Shown here one piece after another: positions 7,314-19,347 of a stretch of 64,000 nucleotides of DNA (its first letter is position 1; each line of letters opens with the position of its first letter). Made by a program: the position numbers and the translations under genes. The notes below the pieces were generated by a model that was not told the origin of the DNA, did no database searches, and was given only the letters and a program-made list of their open reading frames with translations. The stretch comes from Marinobacterium nitratireducens (lineage in GTDB: Bacteria > Pseudomonadota > Gammaproteobacteria > Pseudomonadales > Balneatricaceae), in the NCBI RefSeq assembly GCF_014645375.1, contig NZ_BMLT01000002.1:1-64000 (forward strand). Reading direction: 5' to 3'.

Positions 7314-10064
7314 CTAGTGCGCCTCGTCCCAGTGGGCGCCGACGCCGGCATCGACGATCAGCGGCACATCCAGCTGCGCGGCGCCGGCCATCCGCTCTGT
7401 GACCTCCTTCACAAACGCCTCGACCTGATCCTCCCGCACCTCGAATACCAGTTCATCGTGCACCTGCAGGATGATGCGGGCATCGAAGCCGCAAGCGCTC
7501 AGCCAGTCATCCACCTGCACCATCGCCCGCTTGATGATATCCGCCGCAGTGCCCTGCATCGGCGCATTGATCGCGGTGCGCTCGGCCGCCTGGCGGCGCA
7601 TGGCATTGCGCGAGTTGATCTCGGGCAGATACAGACGACGGCCGAACAGGGTTTCGACATAGCCTCTCTCCCGCGCCTGCTCGCGGATATCATCCATGTA
7701 CCGCTGCACGCCCGGATAGGTCTCGAAGTAGTGATCGATATATTTCTGCGCTTCGTTGCGGCCGATGCCAAGCTGCCTGCCGAGACCGAACGCCGACATG
7801 CCGTAGATCAGGCCGAAGTTGATCGCCTTGGCGCTGCGCCGCTGCTCAGCGGAGACCTCATCCAGGTCAACCTTGAAGACCTCCGCCGCAGTGGCACGAT
7901 GGATATCCTCGCCCTTGGAGAAGGCGTTAAGCAAGCCCTGGTCCTGGGACAGGTGCGCCATGATGCGCAGCTCGATCTGGGAGTAGTCCGCCGCCACCAG
8001 CTTGCAGCCCTCGGGCGCCACGAATGCCTGGCGAATGCGCCGGCCCTCGGCATTGCGCACCGGAATATTCTGCAGGTTCGGGTCGGTCGACGACAGCCGA
8101 CCGGTGGCGGTCACCGCCTGGTGGTAGGAGGTGTGGATACGGCCGGTTTGCGGGTTGATCATCTGTGGCAGCTTGTCGGTGTAGGTCGACTTGAGCTTGC
8201 TCAACCCCCGGTGCTCGAGGATCAGCTTCGGCAGCGGGTAGTCGAGTGCCAGTTCCTGCAGCACTTCCTCGGCGGTCGAGGGCGCGCCCTTCGGTGTCTT
8301 CTTCAGCACCGGCAGCTGCTGTTCCTCGTAGAAAATCTGCTGCAGCTGTTTGGGCGAGCCGAGGTTGAACTCCTTGCCGGCCAGCTCGAAGGCTTCGCGT
8401 TCGAGTTCGGTCAGTCGCTTTGCCAGTTCCTGACTGTGCCTGCCCAGCAGGTTGGCATCGACCAGCGCTCCGTTGCGCTCGATGCGCGAGAGCACCGGAA
8501 TCAGCGGACGTTCGATCTCCTCGAACACTTTCAGCAGCTTGCCCTCGCGGCTGAGCTTTTCATGCAGCACCCGGTGCAGGCGCAGGGTGATATCGGCATC
8601 CTCGGCGGCGTAGGGGGCGGCCTGCTCGAGGTCGATCTGGTTGAAGGTCAGCTGCTTCTTGCCTTTGCCGGCGATATCTTCGAAATGGACGGTTTTTACG
8701 CCCAGGTAATAATCTGCCAGGCTGTCCATGTCATGGCGGCTGGCGGTGGAGTTGAGCACGTAGGACTCCAGCATGGTGTCGAACGCCACGCCCTGGAGCT
8801 CGATACCGTAGCGCGCCAGCACATTCATGTCGTACTTGATATGCTGCCCGACCTTGGGCCGCGCAGGGTCCTGCAGCAGCGGCTTGAGCTGCGCCAGCAC
8901 CTCGGCGCGGTCGAGCTGCTGCGGTGCGCCGACATAGTCGTGCGCCAGCGGTACATAGGCAGCCTTGCCCGGCTCGACGGCGAAGGAAACGCCGACGATC
9001 TCGGCCTGCATGTAGTCGAGACTGGTGGTTTCGGTGTCGAAGGCGATCAGCTCGGCGCCCTGCAGCACCCCGAGCCAGCGCTCCAGGTCCGCCTGCTCCA
9101 GCACCGTTTCGTATTCCACATTCTCCGGCACCAGCACCTCGTCCGGGCTGTCTTCGTCACTGGCCCCGGCACTGCCGCCGCCTTCCTCCAGCTCACGTAC
9201 CCAGGTGCGGAACTCGAAGCGCTTGAACAGCTCAAGCAGCTTGTCGTTATCCGGGGCCGGCAGACCGAACTCGCCGACGCCGATATCCAGCTCGACATCG
9301 GTCTTGATGGTCGCAAGCTGGTAGGAAAGCTCCGCCATCTCGCGATTTTCCTCGAGCTTTTTCGGCATCGACTTGGCGCCGCGAAAGCCCAGCTCCGGAA
9401 TCCGGTCGAGATTCCGGTAGAGGTCGGCGATGCTGCCGATACCCTGCAGCAGCGCCAGCGCGGTCTTCTCGCCGATCCCCGGTACCCCGGGAATGTTATC
9501 GACCTTGTCGCCCATCAGTGCCAGGAAATCGATCACCAGGTGCGGCGGAATACCGTACTTCTCCTGCACACCGGCCACATCGAGGCGGCTGTCGTTCATG
9601 GTATTGATCAGGGTGACATGCTCGTCCACCAGCTGCGCCATGTCCTTGTCGCCGGTGGAGATCAGCGTCGCCATGCCGGCGGCGCTGGCCTGGCGCGCCA
9701 GGGTGCCGATAACGTCATCGGCCTCGACGCCGTCCACCACCAGCAGCGGCAATCCCATCGCCCGGATAATTTCATGGATCGGCTCCACCTGCTGGCGCAG
9801 GTCGTCCGGCATCGGCGGACGGTGCGACTTGTACTCCTCGAACAGCTCGTCGCGGAAGGTCTTGCCCTTGGCGTCGAACACCACCACCACGGGGCTTTGC
9901 GGGTGCTGCTTGATCAGGCTGCGCAGCATCGAGGTGACGACCCGCACCGCGCCGGTCGGAAAACCTTCCGAGGTGCGCAGATCCGCCTGCTGGGAGGCGA
10001 AAAAGGCACGGTATAAATAGGAAGAACCGTCGACTAGAATGAGGGATGGGTGCTGATCGGGCAT
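7314..10064 (-). CDS. polA: DNA polymerase I
   Basis: Repair and Okazaki-fragment polymerase, 916 residues, close to the E. coli length (928). Domains in order: 5'-3' exonuclease (about 1-290; [35 protein letters not shown]), 3'-5' proofreading exonuclease (about 320-510; the DTET motif in [14 protein letters not shown] is intact) and polymerase (about 510-916; [14 protein letters not shown] motif [15 protein letters not shown] motif B, VHDELVFE motif C). It is convergent with engB. The predicted small RNA lies just beyond its stop codon. Confidence 0.98.
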   Translation of the reverse strand: MPDQHPSLILVDGSSYLYRAFFASQQADLRTSEGFPTGAVRVVTSMLRSLIKQHPQSPVVVVFDAKGKTFRDELFEEYKSHRPPMPDDLRQQVEPIHEIIRAMGLPLLVVDGVEADDVIGTLARQASAAGMATLISTGDKDMAQLVDEHVTLINTMNDSRLDVAGVQEKYGIPPHLVIDFLALMGDKVDNIPGVPGIGEKTALALLQGIGSIADLYRNLDRIPELGFRGAKSMPKKLEENREMAELSYQLATIKTDVELDIGVGEFGLPAPDNDKLLELFKRFEFRTWVRELEEGGGSAGASDEDSPDEVLVPENVEYETVLEQADLERWLGVLQGAELIAFDTETTSLDYMQAEIVGVSFAVEPGKAAYVPLAHDYVGAPQQLDRAEVLAQLKPLLQDPARPKVGQHIKYDMNVLARYGIELQGVAFDTMLESYVLNSTASRHDMDSLADYYLGVKTVHFEDIAGKGKKQLTFNQIDLEQAAPYAAEDADITLRLHRVLHEKLSREGKLLKVFEEIERPLIPVLSRIERNGALVDANLLGRHSQELAKRLTELEREAFELAGKEFNLGSPKQLQQIFYEEQQLPVLKKTPKGAPSTAEEVLQELALDYPLPKLILEHRGLSKLKSTYTDKLPQMINPQTGRIHTSYHQAVTATGRLSSTDPNLQNIPVRNAEGRRIRQAFVAPEGCKLVAADYSQIELRIMAHLSQDQGLLNAFSKGEDIHRATAAEVFKVDLDEVSAEQRRSAKAINFGLIYGMSAFGLGRQLGIGRNEAQKYIDHYFETYPGVQRYMDDIREQARERGYVETLFGRRLYLPEINSRNAMRRQAAERTAINAPMQGTAADIIKRAMVQVDDWLSACGFDARIILQVHDELVFEVREDQVEAFVKEVTERMAGAAQLDVPLIVDAGVGAHWDEAH

Positions 10065-10178
10065 AGTCTGTCCATTGTGCTGGTGACCTGGCCTGCCATA
10101 AATCCTGACCAGGGATAGTGTTCAAGCGCCCAATCATATTAAATTACCGCCAGCCAAACCAACGACCAAGGGACTACG

Positions 10179-10460
10179 ATGAAGAAACTGCTGTTGCTCG
10201 CCAGCCTGCTGGTGCTGCCACCGGCACAGGCCGAAACCCTGCCGGAGCCGGGCGCGGAGGCGCCGCAGATCACCATCCGGCACGCCGAGGAAAAAACCAT
10301 CTACGAATACCGGGTCGGCGGCAAGCTCAGGGAAATCAAGGTCGTCCCTCCGGTCGGCAAGCCCTACTATCTGGTGCCCGTCGAGGGCAGCCATGACGAG
10401 TTCACCCGTTTCGAAAACTCTTCCCTCCTGATCCCGAAATGGGTCATTTTCAGCTGGTAA
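10179..10460 (+). CDS. DUF2782 family small exported protein
   Basis: This 93-residue protein has a signal peptide (MKKLLLLASLLVLPPAQA). A short basic/aromatic domain follows (IYEYRVGGKLREIKVVPPVGKPYYLV) and it ends IPKWVIFSW. This pattern is the DUF2782 family found beside polA and thrB in Pseudomonas and relatives; its function is unknown. It is divergent from polA and four bases upstream of thrB, so the two are probably co-transcribed. Confidence 0.85.
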   Translation: MKKLLLLASLLVLPPAQAETLPEPGAEAPQITIRHAEEKTIYEYRVGGKLREIKVVPPVGKPYYLVPVEGSHDEFTRFENSSLLIPKWVIFSW

Positions 10461-10464
10461 TATC

Positions 10465-11442
10465 GTGGCGGTATATACAGAAGTAACCGAACAGGACCTC
10501 AACCGTCTGCTGGCCGACTTCGAACTCGGCTCGCTGGTCACCCACAAGGGCATCGAAGGCGGCATCGAAAACACCAATTATTTCGTTACTCTGCAGGGCG
10601 ACGACGGCGGGCAGCAGGAGTACGTGCTGACGCTGTTCGAAGAGTTCGGGATGGACGAAATGCCCTATTTCGTCGAGCTCACCGGCTGGCTGGCAGAGCG
10701 TGGCTGCCCGGTACCGGCACCGTTCAAGGACCGCGACGGCATCGCGCTGAAGCAACTCAATGGCCGCCCGGCGCTGCTGCTGCCGCGCTTTCGCGGCCAC
10801 CATGTGGCGCAGCAGGAGCTGACCGCGGATCACTGCGCCGCCGCCGGCAAGGCGCTGGCCCAGCTGCACAAAGCGGGGCTCGACTTCTACATGCGCCGCC
10901 AGGCCCACCGCGGCGTCTTCTGGTGGCGGCGGGAAAGCCAGCGCGTGGCACAGCTGCTGGAAGCCGACGAGGCCGAGCTGCTGCTGCGCGAGGTGCGCCT
11001 GTTCGACGAGCTGCGCGAAGCCGAACCCGATCTGCCGATGGGCGCCATCCACGGTGATCTGTTCCATGACAACGCCCTGTTCGACGGCACCGAACTGACC
11101 GCGATCCTCGACGTCTACAACGCCGCGACCGCCTATCTGATGTACGACCTGGCCATCGTCGCCAACGACTGGTGCGTCAACCCGGACGGCACCATAGACG
11201 CAGGCCGGGAGCAGGCTCTGCTGGCCGCCTACGCCGCCGAACGCCCGTTCACCGACGGCGAGCGCCAGGCCTGGCCGCAGCTGACACGCGCCGCAGCGAT
11301 GCGTTTCTGGCTGTCGCGCCTGATTCCCTGGCTCGGGCTCGAGCAGGCCGGGCGTCAGAGCGGCGAGATGAAACTCAAGGATCCGGTCGAGCTAAAACGT
11401 ATCCTGCAATTCCGCATCGACCACACAGCCCCGCTGCCCTAG
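10465..11442 (+). CDS. thrB: Homoserine kinase (ThrB, aminoglycoside-phosphotransferase fold)
   Basis: Phosphorylates homoserine in threonine synthesis. The 325-residue protein is the type found in Pseudomonas and alphaproteobacteria, with a choline-kinase/APH fold rather than the GHMP fold of E. coli ThrB. Evidence: the N-terminal GGIENTNYFV ATP loop, the catalytic HGDLFHDN (about 195-202) and the metal-binding ILDVYNA. It starts with GTG four bases after the DUF2782 stop codon. Confidence 0.93.
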   Translation: MAVYTEVTEQDLNRLLADFELGSLVTHKGIEGGIENTNYFVTLQGDDGGQQEYVLTLFEEFGMDEMPYFVELTGWLAERGCPVPAPFKDRDGIALKQLNGRPALLLPRFRGHHVAQQELTADHCAAAGKALAQLHKAGLDFYMRRQAHRGVFWWRRESQRVAQLLEADEAELLLREVRLFDELREAEPDLPMGAIHGDLFHDNALFDGTELTAILDVYNAATAYLMYDLAIVANDWCVNPDGTIDAGREQALLAAYAAERPFTDGERQAWPQLTRAAAMRFWLSRLIPWLGLEQAGRQSGEMKLKDPVELKRILQFRIDHTAPLP

Positions 11443-11507
11443 CGGAGTGCTGAAAAGCGTTTTCGAGACCGTCTTCGCTATCGGGATGCACCTGGTTTGA
11501 TGCCGCG

Positions 11508-11552
11508 TAACCGCCACGGACGGCGGAAATCCTGATATTGCAGGAGCAAATA
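11508..11552. repeat. Dispersed repeat (CCACGGACGGCGG...TTGCAGGAGCAAA type)
   Basis: The segment with GCCACGGACGGCGG and then ATATTGCAGGAGCAAATA recurs at 44061-44105 (CGTCATGGATGGCGGG ... TATTGCAGGAGCAAAAT) and, more diverged, at 27618-27661 (CGCCAGGGACGGCGGG ... ACGCAGGAGCAG). All three lie just downstream of gene ends. Confidence 0.6.
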
Positions 11553-11633
11553 TCAGAAACCCATCAACAGCGTCCGATGCTCTGGTGATGTTCTGAGAGC
11601 ACAGGATGAATCTGCCGGTGCATCAGGTTAAAA

Positions 11634-11653
11634 TACTGGACACCCATACAGCC
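11634..11653 (+). promoter_or_regulatory. LexA (SOS) box upstream of uvrD
   Basis: TACTG-N10-CAG: CTG at 11636-11638 and CAG at 11649-11651 with ten bases between, fitting the gammaproteobacterial LexA operator. It lies 61 bases before the preferred uvrD start. E. coli uvrD is SOS-regulated in the same way. Confidence 0.7.
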
Positions 11654-11713
11654 ATCGATACCCGGTCGCGGACCTGCGCCGCCCCGGCCCAACCCGAGCA
11701 CAATGCCGCCGCT

Positions 11714-13933
<2,220 letters not shown>

Positions 13934-13936
<3 letters not shown>

Positions 13937-13996
13937 CGGGTGACGGGTGACGGGTGACGGGTGACGGGTGACGGGTGACGGGTGACGGGTGACGGG
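13934..13996. repeat. Heptamer tandem array (TGACGGG)9
   Basis: Nine perfect TGACGGG units. The first TGA is the uvrD stop codon. The array is followed within seven bases by a REP-like pair starting GTAGGAGCCCGG. Every unit carries TGA, and a 7-base period places stops in all three frames. Confidence 0.95.
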
Positions 13997-14002
13997 GAAA
14001 TT

Positions 14003-14258
14003 GTAGGAGCCCGGTCCCCGGGGCGAACACCCACATGGACAAGATTCGCCCACGGAGTGGGCTCCTACAAAAACCCCGTTGCGGCACCCGTCCACCGCGA
14101 ACCATTCCGGGTACAGCGTAAACCCCATTCGCTGCGGGGGCGCAGCTCCTGCGCCACCCCAATATGGCACTCGACCGAAGGAGCGGCGCCCCGCCGCGAC
14201 CAAGATCACCAGGGTACCAGCCCCCATTCGCCGCGGGGAAGTGCCCGCGGGCTCCCAC
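14003..14258. repeat. REP-like cluster (GTAGGAGCCC family) in the uvrD-methyltransferase gap
   Basis: This intergenic block of over 300 bases (13937-14292) holds no gene. At 14003-14068 GTAGGAGCCCGGTCCCCGGGG...CGAA is paired with TTCGCCCACGG...GGGCTCCTAC. Further members follow at about 14128-14152, 14179-14200 and 14227-14258 (GAGCGGCGCCCCGCCGCGA and similar). These are palindromic, GC-rich and of the REP/BIME kind common in Pseudomonas-like genomes. Confidence 0.8.
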
Positions 14259-14292
14259 CGAGACCAAGCAACGGCAGGCGTACCGGGCCCCG

Positions 14293-15132
14293 TCACACTG
14301 CCGGTGTGGTCTTTCGCAGCCAGAGGCTGGTTTCGATCGCTTCGTCCGGCATCGGCAATGCCGCCAGCGGGCTGCGGGACAGCGCGTCCCCCATACGGGT
14401 CACGACATAGTGACTCGCCCACAGAGGCTCCGCCGCACCGCCGAGCAGCGGCGCCACGCCCTGCTGCTCGTTGTAGCCGCGCCAGCGCCAGGTGGCGGGA
14501 TAGTCGTCCGGCAGCAGAATATCGTGAAAATGCACCAACACGCCTTCGGCCAGCGCCGGCCAGACGCGATTGAGCAGCCAGTCGACGTCGGAACCCGGCA
14601 GCAGAAGGTGGCTGGAGTCGACAAAGAGTATGTCGCCAGACTCGAGTGTGTCGAACAGCGACAGGTCGCAGCGCTGCAGCGGACGGCGCAGCAGCTCGAT
14701 CGGCAGCTGCTCGAGGTCGGCGCGGGGGGCGGGGTCGATGGCGGTCAGGCGGCAGTCCAACCCGCCGTCGCGCAGGGCCCGGTAAAAGAATCGGCTGGAG
14801 TGACCGGAGCCGACCTCGATGATGCGGGCAGGCTTCAGCAGTCGCGTAAGGCCGTAGGCGACGGCGCCGTCGAGGCGCGGAAACCAGCTCTGCTGCCAGC
14901 GCGGGTCCGGAGGACTGGCCCCCGACAGCGCCTGCAGCTGAGGCGCAAACACCGCCAGCGATTCCAGCAGGCGCTCGAACTCCGGCCGGTGCCGCCCGAG
15001 CAACCGCTCGATCGCCGGGTAGCCAGCGCCACCCGCTTCGACCTGGTCGGCGTAGCGATAGGGAATGAAATAGCCCTGGCGCCGCCATCCCAACAGCGTC
15101 GACAGGCCCATTTTCAGCACCCGAGCCTTCAT
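14293..15132 (-). CDS. Class I SAM-dependent methyltransferase, substrate unknown
   Basis: 279 residues from the ATG at 15132, chosen for its GAGGAGG ribosome site; a longer frame to 15210 would run into a repeat. SAM-binding motif I is EVGSGHS (106-112), followed by an acidic residue at the next strand end (TAIDPAP). DILFVDSSH resembles the Methyltransf_24-type fold. The C-terminal third has many Trp/His residues (LVHFHDILLPDDYP). No substrate can be named. It stands alone between repeat blocks. Confidence 0.8.
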   Translation of the reverse strand: MKARVLKMGLSTLLGWRRQGYFIPYRYADQVEAGGAGYPAIERLLGRHRPEFERLLESLAVFAPQLQALSGASPPDPRWQQSWFPRLDGAVAYGLTRLLKPARIIEVGSGHSSRFFYRALRDGGLDCRLTAIDPAPRADLEQLPIELLRRPLQRCDLSLFDTLESGDILFVDSSHLLLPGSDVDWLLNRVWPALAEGVLVHFHDILLPDDYPATWRWRGYNEQQGVAPLLGGAAEPLWASHYVVTRMGDALSRSPLAALPMPDEAIETSLWLRKTTPAV

Positions 15133-15172
15133 ATCCGACCTCCTCGCTGCCTCGTTTCCCCGGTACGCATAC

Positions 15173-15204
15173 CTTAGGGTGCCCTGAGCGCAGCGGACGG
15201 CACC
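15173..15204. repeat. GTAGGGTGCC-type dispersed repeat (partial)
   Basis: TTAGGGTGCCCTGAGCGCAG...CGGACGGCACC forms a short inverted repeat. It matches the units at 43951-44023 and 42132-42198. Confidence 0.55.
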
Positions 15205-15323
15205 GCCCATACGGCCGGTTTCGCTACACTCAAGGTGCCCTACGCACTGTCAGGGCGTCGTGTAACCCATCACGCAAATTCCGCAGACCCCGACAACAAG
15301 TAAAGCAGAAGGCAGCGGGGGTA

Positions 15324-15728
15324 TCAGTCGTCCTGCTGCGGCAGGCGACGAATGCGCCCCTGCTCGTCGATGGCGACCTGCACGCACTCGACTTCGGACA
15401 CCTTGCGCGGATCACGGCCGTCCGGGCAGCGCCCCCAGACCTCCACGGCGATGCGCATCGAGCTACGTCCCTGCTCGACGATGCGGGTAAAGAAGCTGAG
15501 GATGGTGCCGACCAGCACCGGCGCCATGAAATCCATACTGCCGACCGAGACAGTGGCGATGCGCCCCTCGGCGATGGTGGCGGCGCGGATCTCGGCGGCT
15601 TCGACCGCGCGCGCGGCGACCCAGCCGCCGTAGACATCGCCGAACATGTTGGTGGCTTCACTGCTGGCCGGCAACTTGAGACTGAGCTCGCCTTCCGGCA
15701 CCAGGAGTTGATCTTCGGCTTTTGGCAT
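15324..15728 (-). CDS. Acyl-CoA thioesterase, hotdog fold (YciA-like)
   Basis: This 134-residue single hotdog domain has the acyl-CoA thioesterase pattern: TNMFGDVYGGWV (about 26-37, with the catalytic acidic residue), an Ala-rich helix (AARAVEAAEIRAA), and the VSVGSMDFMAPVLVGTILSF strand pair typical of YciA/BFIT enzymes. It probably hydrolyses short to medium acyl-CoA. It is divergent from pstS. The real substrate range cannot be read from sequence. Confidence 0.85.
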   Translation of the reverse strand: MPKAEDQLLVPEGELSLKLPASSEATNMFGDVYGGWVAARAVEAAEIRAATIAEGRIATVSVGSMDFMAPVLVGTILSFFTRIVEQGRSSMRIAVEVWGRCPDGRDPRKVSEVECVQVAIDEQGRIRRLPQQDD

Positions 15729-15850
15729 TGTTGAACATCCGATCTGAAATTCGAGAATGGGCGAATTTTACCTCTTCGCGCCTGCACAAATCACTACTGC
15801 AAAGAGGCAATTGCGCCGCAGAAGTCGCAGAAAAACGACGCCGGCCTACA

Positions 15851-15884
15851 CTGTCACAATCCTGTCACAGTCCAACCCTATAGT
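15851..15884 (+). promoter_or_regulatory. Pho box and -10 of pstS
   Basis: Two CTGTCAC half-sites at 15851-15857 and 15862-15868 with 11-base spacing match the PhoB box. A -10 hexamer TATAGT (15879-15884) follows at the distance expected when PhoB replaces a -35 element. Confidence 0.85.
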
Positions 15885-15936
15885 GGGCGCCACTTCGAAC
15901 TTGAACGCTACCGGTTCAACCAATCAGGAGCTAACG

Positions 15937-16908
15937 ATGAAACCGATGAAGAAGCTGTTCGCCGCTGTCGCCATGACTGCGACCTGCATGACCGCAAGCG
16001 CATCCGACCTGCTCGATCCGAATCTGCCGACCTACGAAAAGGCTTCCGGTGTCTCCGGTAACCTGTCCAGCGTCGGTTCCGACACCCTGGCCAACCTGAT
16101 GACCCTGTGGGCCGAAGAGTTCAAGCGCGCCTACCCGAACGTCAACATCCAGATCCAGGCCGCCGGTTCTTCTACCGCTCCGCCCGCACTGACCGAAGGC
16201 ACCTCCAACCTGGGCCCGATGTCGCGCATGATGAAGGACAAGGAAATCGAAGCCTTCGAACAGAAGTTCGGTTACAAGCCGACCCCGGTCGCTGTTGCCA
16301 TCGACGCCCTGGCCGTATTCGCACACAAGGACAACCCGATCGCAGGCATGAGCATCGATCAGGTCGACGCCGTCTTCTCCTCGACCCGCAAGTGCGGCGC
16401 CGCTGACGACGTCACCACCTGGGGTCAGCTGGGCGTGACCGGAGCCCTGGCCGACAAGAGCATCCAGCTGTTCGGCCGCAACTCGGTATCCGGCACCTAC
16501 GGATACTTCAAGGAAAAAGCGCTGTGCAAGGGTGACTTCCGCAACAACGTCAACGAGCAGCCGGGTTCCGCATCCGTCGTTCAGTCCGTTTCCACCTCGC
16601 TGAACAGCCTGGGCTACTCCGGTATCGGTTACAAGACCGCTTCCGTCCGCGCCCTGCCGCTATCCAAGAAAGAAGGTGGCGAGTTCGTCGAAGCAACTCC
16701 GGAAAACGCCGTTACCGGCAAGTACCCGCTGGCCCGCTCCCTGTACGTCTACGTCAACAAGAAGCCTGGCGAAGACATGCAGCCGATCGAGCGTGAATTC
16801 CTGAAGCTGGTAATGTCCAAAGTCGGTCAGGAAGTTGTCGTCAAGGACGGCTACATCCCGCTGCCGGCTGCCGTTGTCGAAAAGCAGATGGCTGACCTGG
16901 GCCTGTAA
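15937..16908 (+). CDS. pstS: Phosphate ABC transporter, periplasmic binding protein PstS
   Basis: High-affinity phosphate-binding protein, 323 residues from the ATG at 15937, which has AGGAG upstream. The signal peptide ([22 protein letters not shown]) directs export. Ligand-binding segments include [25 protein letters not shown] and the [13 protein letters not shown] loop. It resembles the PstS type paired with long PstC/PstA permeases in pseudomonads. A Pho box precedes it and a terminator follows, so pstS can be made in excess over pstCAB. Confidence 0.96.
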   Translation: MKPMKKLFAAVAMTATCMTASASDLLDPNLPTYEKASGVSGNLSSVGSDTLANLMTLWAEEFKRAYPNVNIQIQAAGSSTAPPALTEGTSNLGPMSRMMKDKEIEAFEQKFGYKPTPVAVAIDALAVFAHKDNPIAGMSIDQVDAVFSSTRKCGAADDVTTWGQLGVTGALADKSIQLFGRNSVSGTYGYFKEKALCKGDFRNNVNEQPGSASVVQSVSTSLNSLGYSGIGYKTASVRALPLSKKEGGEFVEATPENAVTGKYPLARSLYVYVNKKPGEDMQPIEREFLKLVMSKVGQEVVVKDGYIPLPAAVVEKQMADLGL

Positions 16909-16926
16909 CAGCCCCGGCAAAGCAAG

Positions 16927-16969
16927 AAAGCGCAGGGGGAGTTGGCAACGACTTCCCCTGCTTCTTTTT
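16927..16969 (+). terminator. Terminator between pstS and pstC
   Basis: Stem of AAGCGCAGGGGGAGT with ACTTCCCCTGCTT (one mismatch and a bulge), ending in TTCTTTTT. It separates the abundant pstS message from pstCAB, which has its own Pho box. Confidence 0.75.
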
Positions 16970-16978
16970 GTCCGCCGA

Positions 16979-17000
16979 CTGTAACAATTTCGTCATATAC
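16979..17000 (+). promoter_or_regulatory. Second Pho box, upstream of pstC
   Basis: CTGTAAC (16979-16985) and TCGTCAT (16990-16996) with 11-base spacing match the PhoB recognition pattern. It follows the pstS terminator and lies 53 bases before the pstC start. Confidence 0.65.
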
Positions 17001-17052
17001 CTGCACTATCGTAGCGCCATCATTTACAGAAGCCTTTCCGGGACCCTGCGCC

Positions 17053-19323
17053 ATGAGCCAAGAAGCCACAGCCACCGTACCCGATCTTGATTTCGATACG
17101 CCGTCCGCCCGGCGCAAGCGCAAGGTGCGCGCGCTGAAGGATCGTATCGCCAGTCTCGGTATCGGTATCGGCGGTATCAGCGTGATCATCGCGATACTGC
17201 TGATCTTTTTCTATCTCCTGTACGAAGTACTGCCCCTGTTCCAGTCGGCCGAGGTCGAGCCCTGGCAGCAGAACGGCGCCGTAGTCGAACCGTACGCGCT
17301 GCCCGGTGGCGGTCAAACGCTGTACCTCGCGATGGAGGAGCAGGCCGAGATTGGATTGCGTCTGACCGACACCCCCGCACTGGTGTTCTTCGATACCCGC
17401 AGCGGCGACATCGTCAGCGAGCAGCCGGTGGCACTGGCCGAAGGCGTCAGTATCCGCAGCGTGGTCGACATTTCCCCTGCCCGCCGCCTGTTCGCGCTGG
17501 GCCTGAGCGACGGCACCGCCCTGGTGCTGCGCCACGACTACAAGTCGTCCTACCCGGACGGCAAGCGCGTCATCACCCCGGAAATCGCCTACCCGCTCGG
17601 CGAGGCGCCGATTGCCGTTGGTGAACGTCCACTAGACCTGCTGGCGGTCAACGGTGACGGTGACGACTGGCGCCTGGTCGGCGGCAGCGACGGCGTGCTG
17701 ACCCGGACCGACGTCAGCCTGACCGAAAACTTTCTCACCGGCGAAGTTCAGGCCGATGTCGACAGCCAGCTGCTGCCGAGCCAGGACGTCAAACCCAACA
17801 AGTTGCTGCTGATGCCGGACCGGCGCTGGCTGCTGGTCGCCGCACCGGGCGGCAAGCTGGTGGTCAAGGACCTGCAGTCCAGCGATGCCGTGCCCCAGGT
17901 GCTGCCCGCGACCACCGGCGAGATCCGCCAGTTCGAGCTGCTGCTCGGCGGCACCTCGCTGATGCTGGCCGACGACAAGGGTCTGGTATCGCAGTGGTTC
18001 CTGGTGCGCAACGACCAGGGCGGCTGGGATATGACCCGCATTCGCGATTTCGACAACGGCGGCAAGCCGCTCAGCGGTTTCGTCACCGAACACCGCCGCA
18101 AGGGTTTTGCCACCGTCGACAGCGACGGCACCCTGCGCCTGTTCAGCACCACCGCCGAGCGCAATGTATTGAACGAAGAAGTCGTCGACGGCGACATCGA
18201 CGGTATCGCCTATGCCCCCCGCTCCAACGCGCTGCTGTTCGAAAAGGACGGCAAGCTGCAGTTCTGGGCGGTGCACAACGAGCACCCGGAAATCTCCTGG
18301 TCCGCACTCTGGAGCCAGGTCTGGTACGAGGGCTACGAAGAGCCGAGCTACGTCTGGCAGTCCTCCGCCGCCAACAACGACTTCGAGCCCAAGTACAGCC
18401 TGATGCCGCTGGCGTTCGGCACCCTCAAGGCCGCCTTCTACGCCATGCTGCTGGCCACGCCGCTGGCGATCTGCGGCGCCATCTATACCGCCTACTTCAT
18501 GGCACCCGGGCTGCGCCGCAAGGTCAAGCCGATGATCGAGCTGATGGAGGCGCTGCCAACCGTCATCCTCGGTTTCCTGGCCGGTCTCTGGCTGGCGCCG
18601 TTCATGGAACTGAACCTGGCCGCGGTGTTTATCACCCTGCTGGTGGTACCGCTGTCGGTCATCGCCTTCGCCTTCGTCTGGGCACAGATGCCGAACCGTA
18701 TCCGCTTCCTGCTGCCGGAGGGCTGGGACGTAACCCTGCTGGTGCCGGTGGTGATACTGGCGACGATGTTCAGCTTCGCCATCGCCGGCCCGATCGAGAA
18801 CGCCCTTTTCAGCGGTGACATGCGCTTCTGGGTCAGCCAGGAACTGGGGATCAGCTACGACCAGCGCAACGCCCTGGTGGTCGGTATCGCCATGGGCTTC
18901 GCGGTGATTCCGACCATCTTCTCGATCACCGAGGACGCCATTTTTGCCGTGCCGAAAAACCTCAGCTACGGCTCGCTGGCCCTCGGCGCGACCCCCTGGC
19001 AGACGCTGGTACGGGTGGTCCTGCCGACCGCCAGCCCCGGCATCTTCTCGGCGGTGATGATCGGCATGGGCCGCGCCGTCGGCGAGACCATGATCGTGCT
19101 GATGGCCACCGGCAACACGCCGATCATGGACATCAACATTTTCGAGGGCATGCGAACCCTGGCCGCCAACATTGCCGTTGAGATGCCGGAGTCCGAGGTT
19201 GGCAGCACCCACTTCCGGATCCTGTTCCTGGCCGCATTTGTGCTGTTCATGTTCACCTTTATCGTGAACACCCTGGCGGAAAGCATTCGCCAGCACCTGC
19301 GCCAGAAATACGGCTCCCTGTAA
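17053..19323 (+). CDS. pstC: Phosphate ABC transporter permease PstC, long form
   Basis: Inner-membrane subunit of the phosphate importer, 756 residues from the ATG at 17053 (MSQEATATVPDL). After a basic N-terminus there is one membrane helix (about 36-62), then some 400 residues of non-membrane sequence rich in beta-strand patterns, then the permease domain (about 450-756) with the EAA loop (LGATPWQTLVRVVLPTASPGI). E. coli PstC (319 residues) lacks the middle part; long forms occur in Pseudomonas and marine relatives. That part probably lies in the periplasm and may fold as a propeller, which is inference. Confidence 0.93.
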   Translation: MSQEATATVPDLDFDTPSARRKRKVRALKDRIASLGIGIGGISVIIAILLIFFYLLYEVLPLFQSAEVEPWQQNGAVVEPYALPGGGQTLYLAMEEQAEIGLRLTDTPALVFFDTRSGDIVSEQPVALAEGVSIRSVVDISPARRLFALGLSDGTALVLRHDYKSSYPDGKRVITPEIAYPLGEAPIAVGERPLDLLAVNGDGDDWRLVGGSDGVLTRTDVSLTENFLTGEVQADVDSQLLPSQDVKPNKLLLMPDRRWLLVAAPGGKLVVKDLQSSDAVPQVLPATTGEIRQFELLLGGTSLMLADDKGLVSQWFLVRNDQGGWDMTRIRDFDNGGKPLSGFVTEHRRKGFATVDSDGTLRLFSTTAERNVLNEEVVDGDIDGIAYAPRSNALLFEKDGKLQFWAVHNEHPEISWSALWSQVWYEGYEEPSYVWQSSAANNDFEPKYSLMPLAFGTLKAAFYAMLLATPLAICGAIYTAYFMAPGLRRKVKPMIELMEALPTVILGFLAGLWLAPFMELNLAAVFITLLVVPLSVIAFAFVWAQMPNRIRFLLPEGWDVTLLVPVVILATMFSFAIAGPIENALFSGDMRFWVSQELGISYDQRNALVVGIAMGFAVIPTIFSITEDAIFAVPKNLSYGSLALGATPWQTLVRVVLPTASPGIFSAVMIGMGRAVGETMIVLMATGNTPIMDINIFEGMRTLAANIAVEMPESEVGSTHFRILFLAAFVLFMFTFIVNTLAESIRQHLRQKYGSL

Positions 19324-19347
19324 CCGGGACTCACAAGGAACCAGAAC

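Noticed and set aside
7320-10010. Very long open frame on the plus strand opposite polA
   Set aside because: It is the antisense of a clear polA gene; the translation is low-complexity (His/Gln/Arg/Leu-rich) with no domain. Similar shadows occur opposite pstC/pstA, uvrD, katG, glmS, atpA and atpD.
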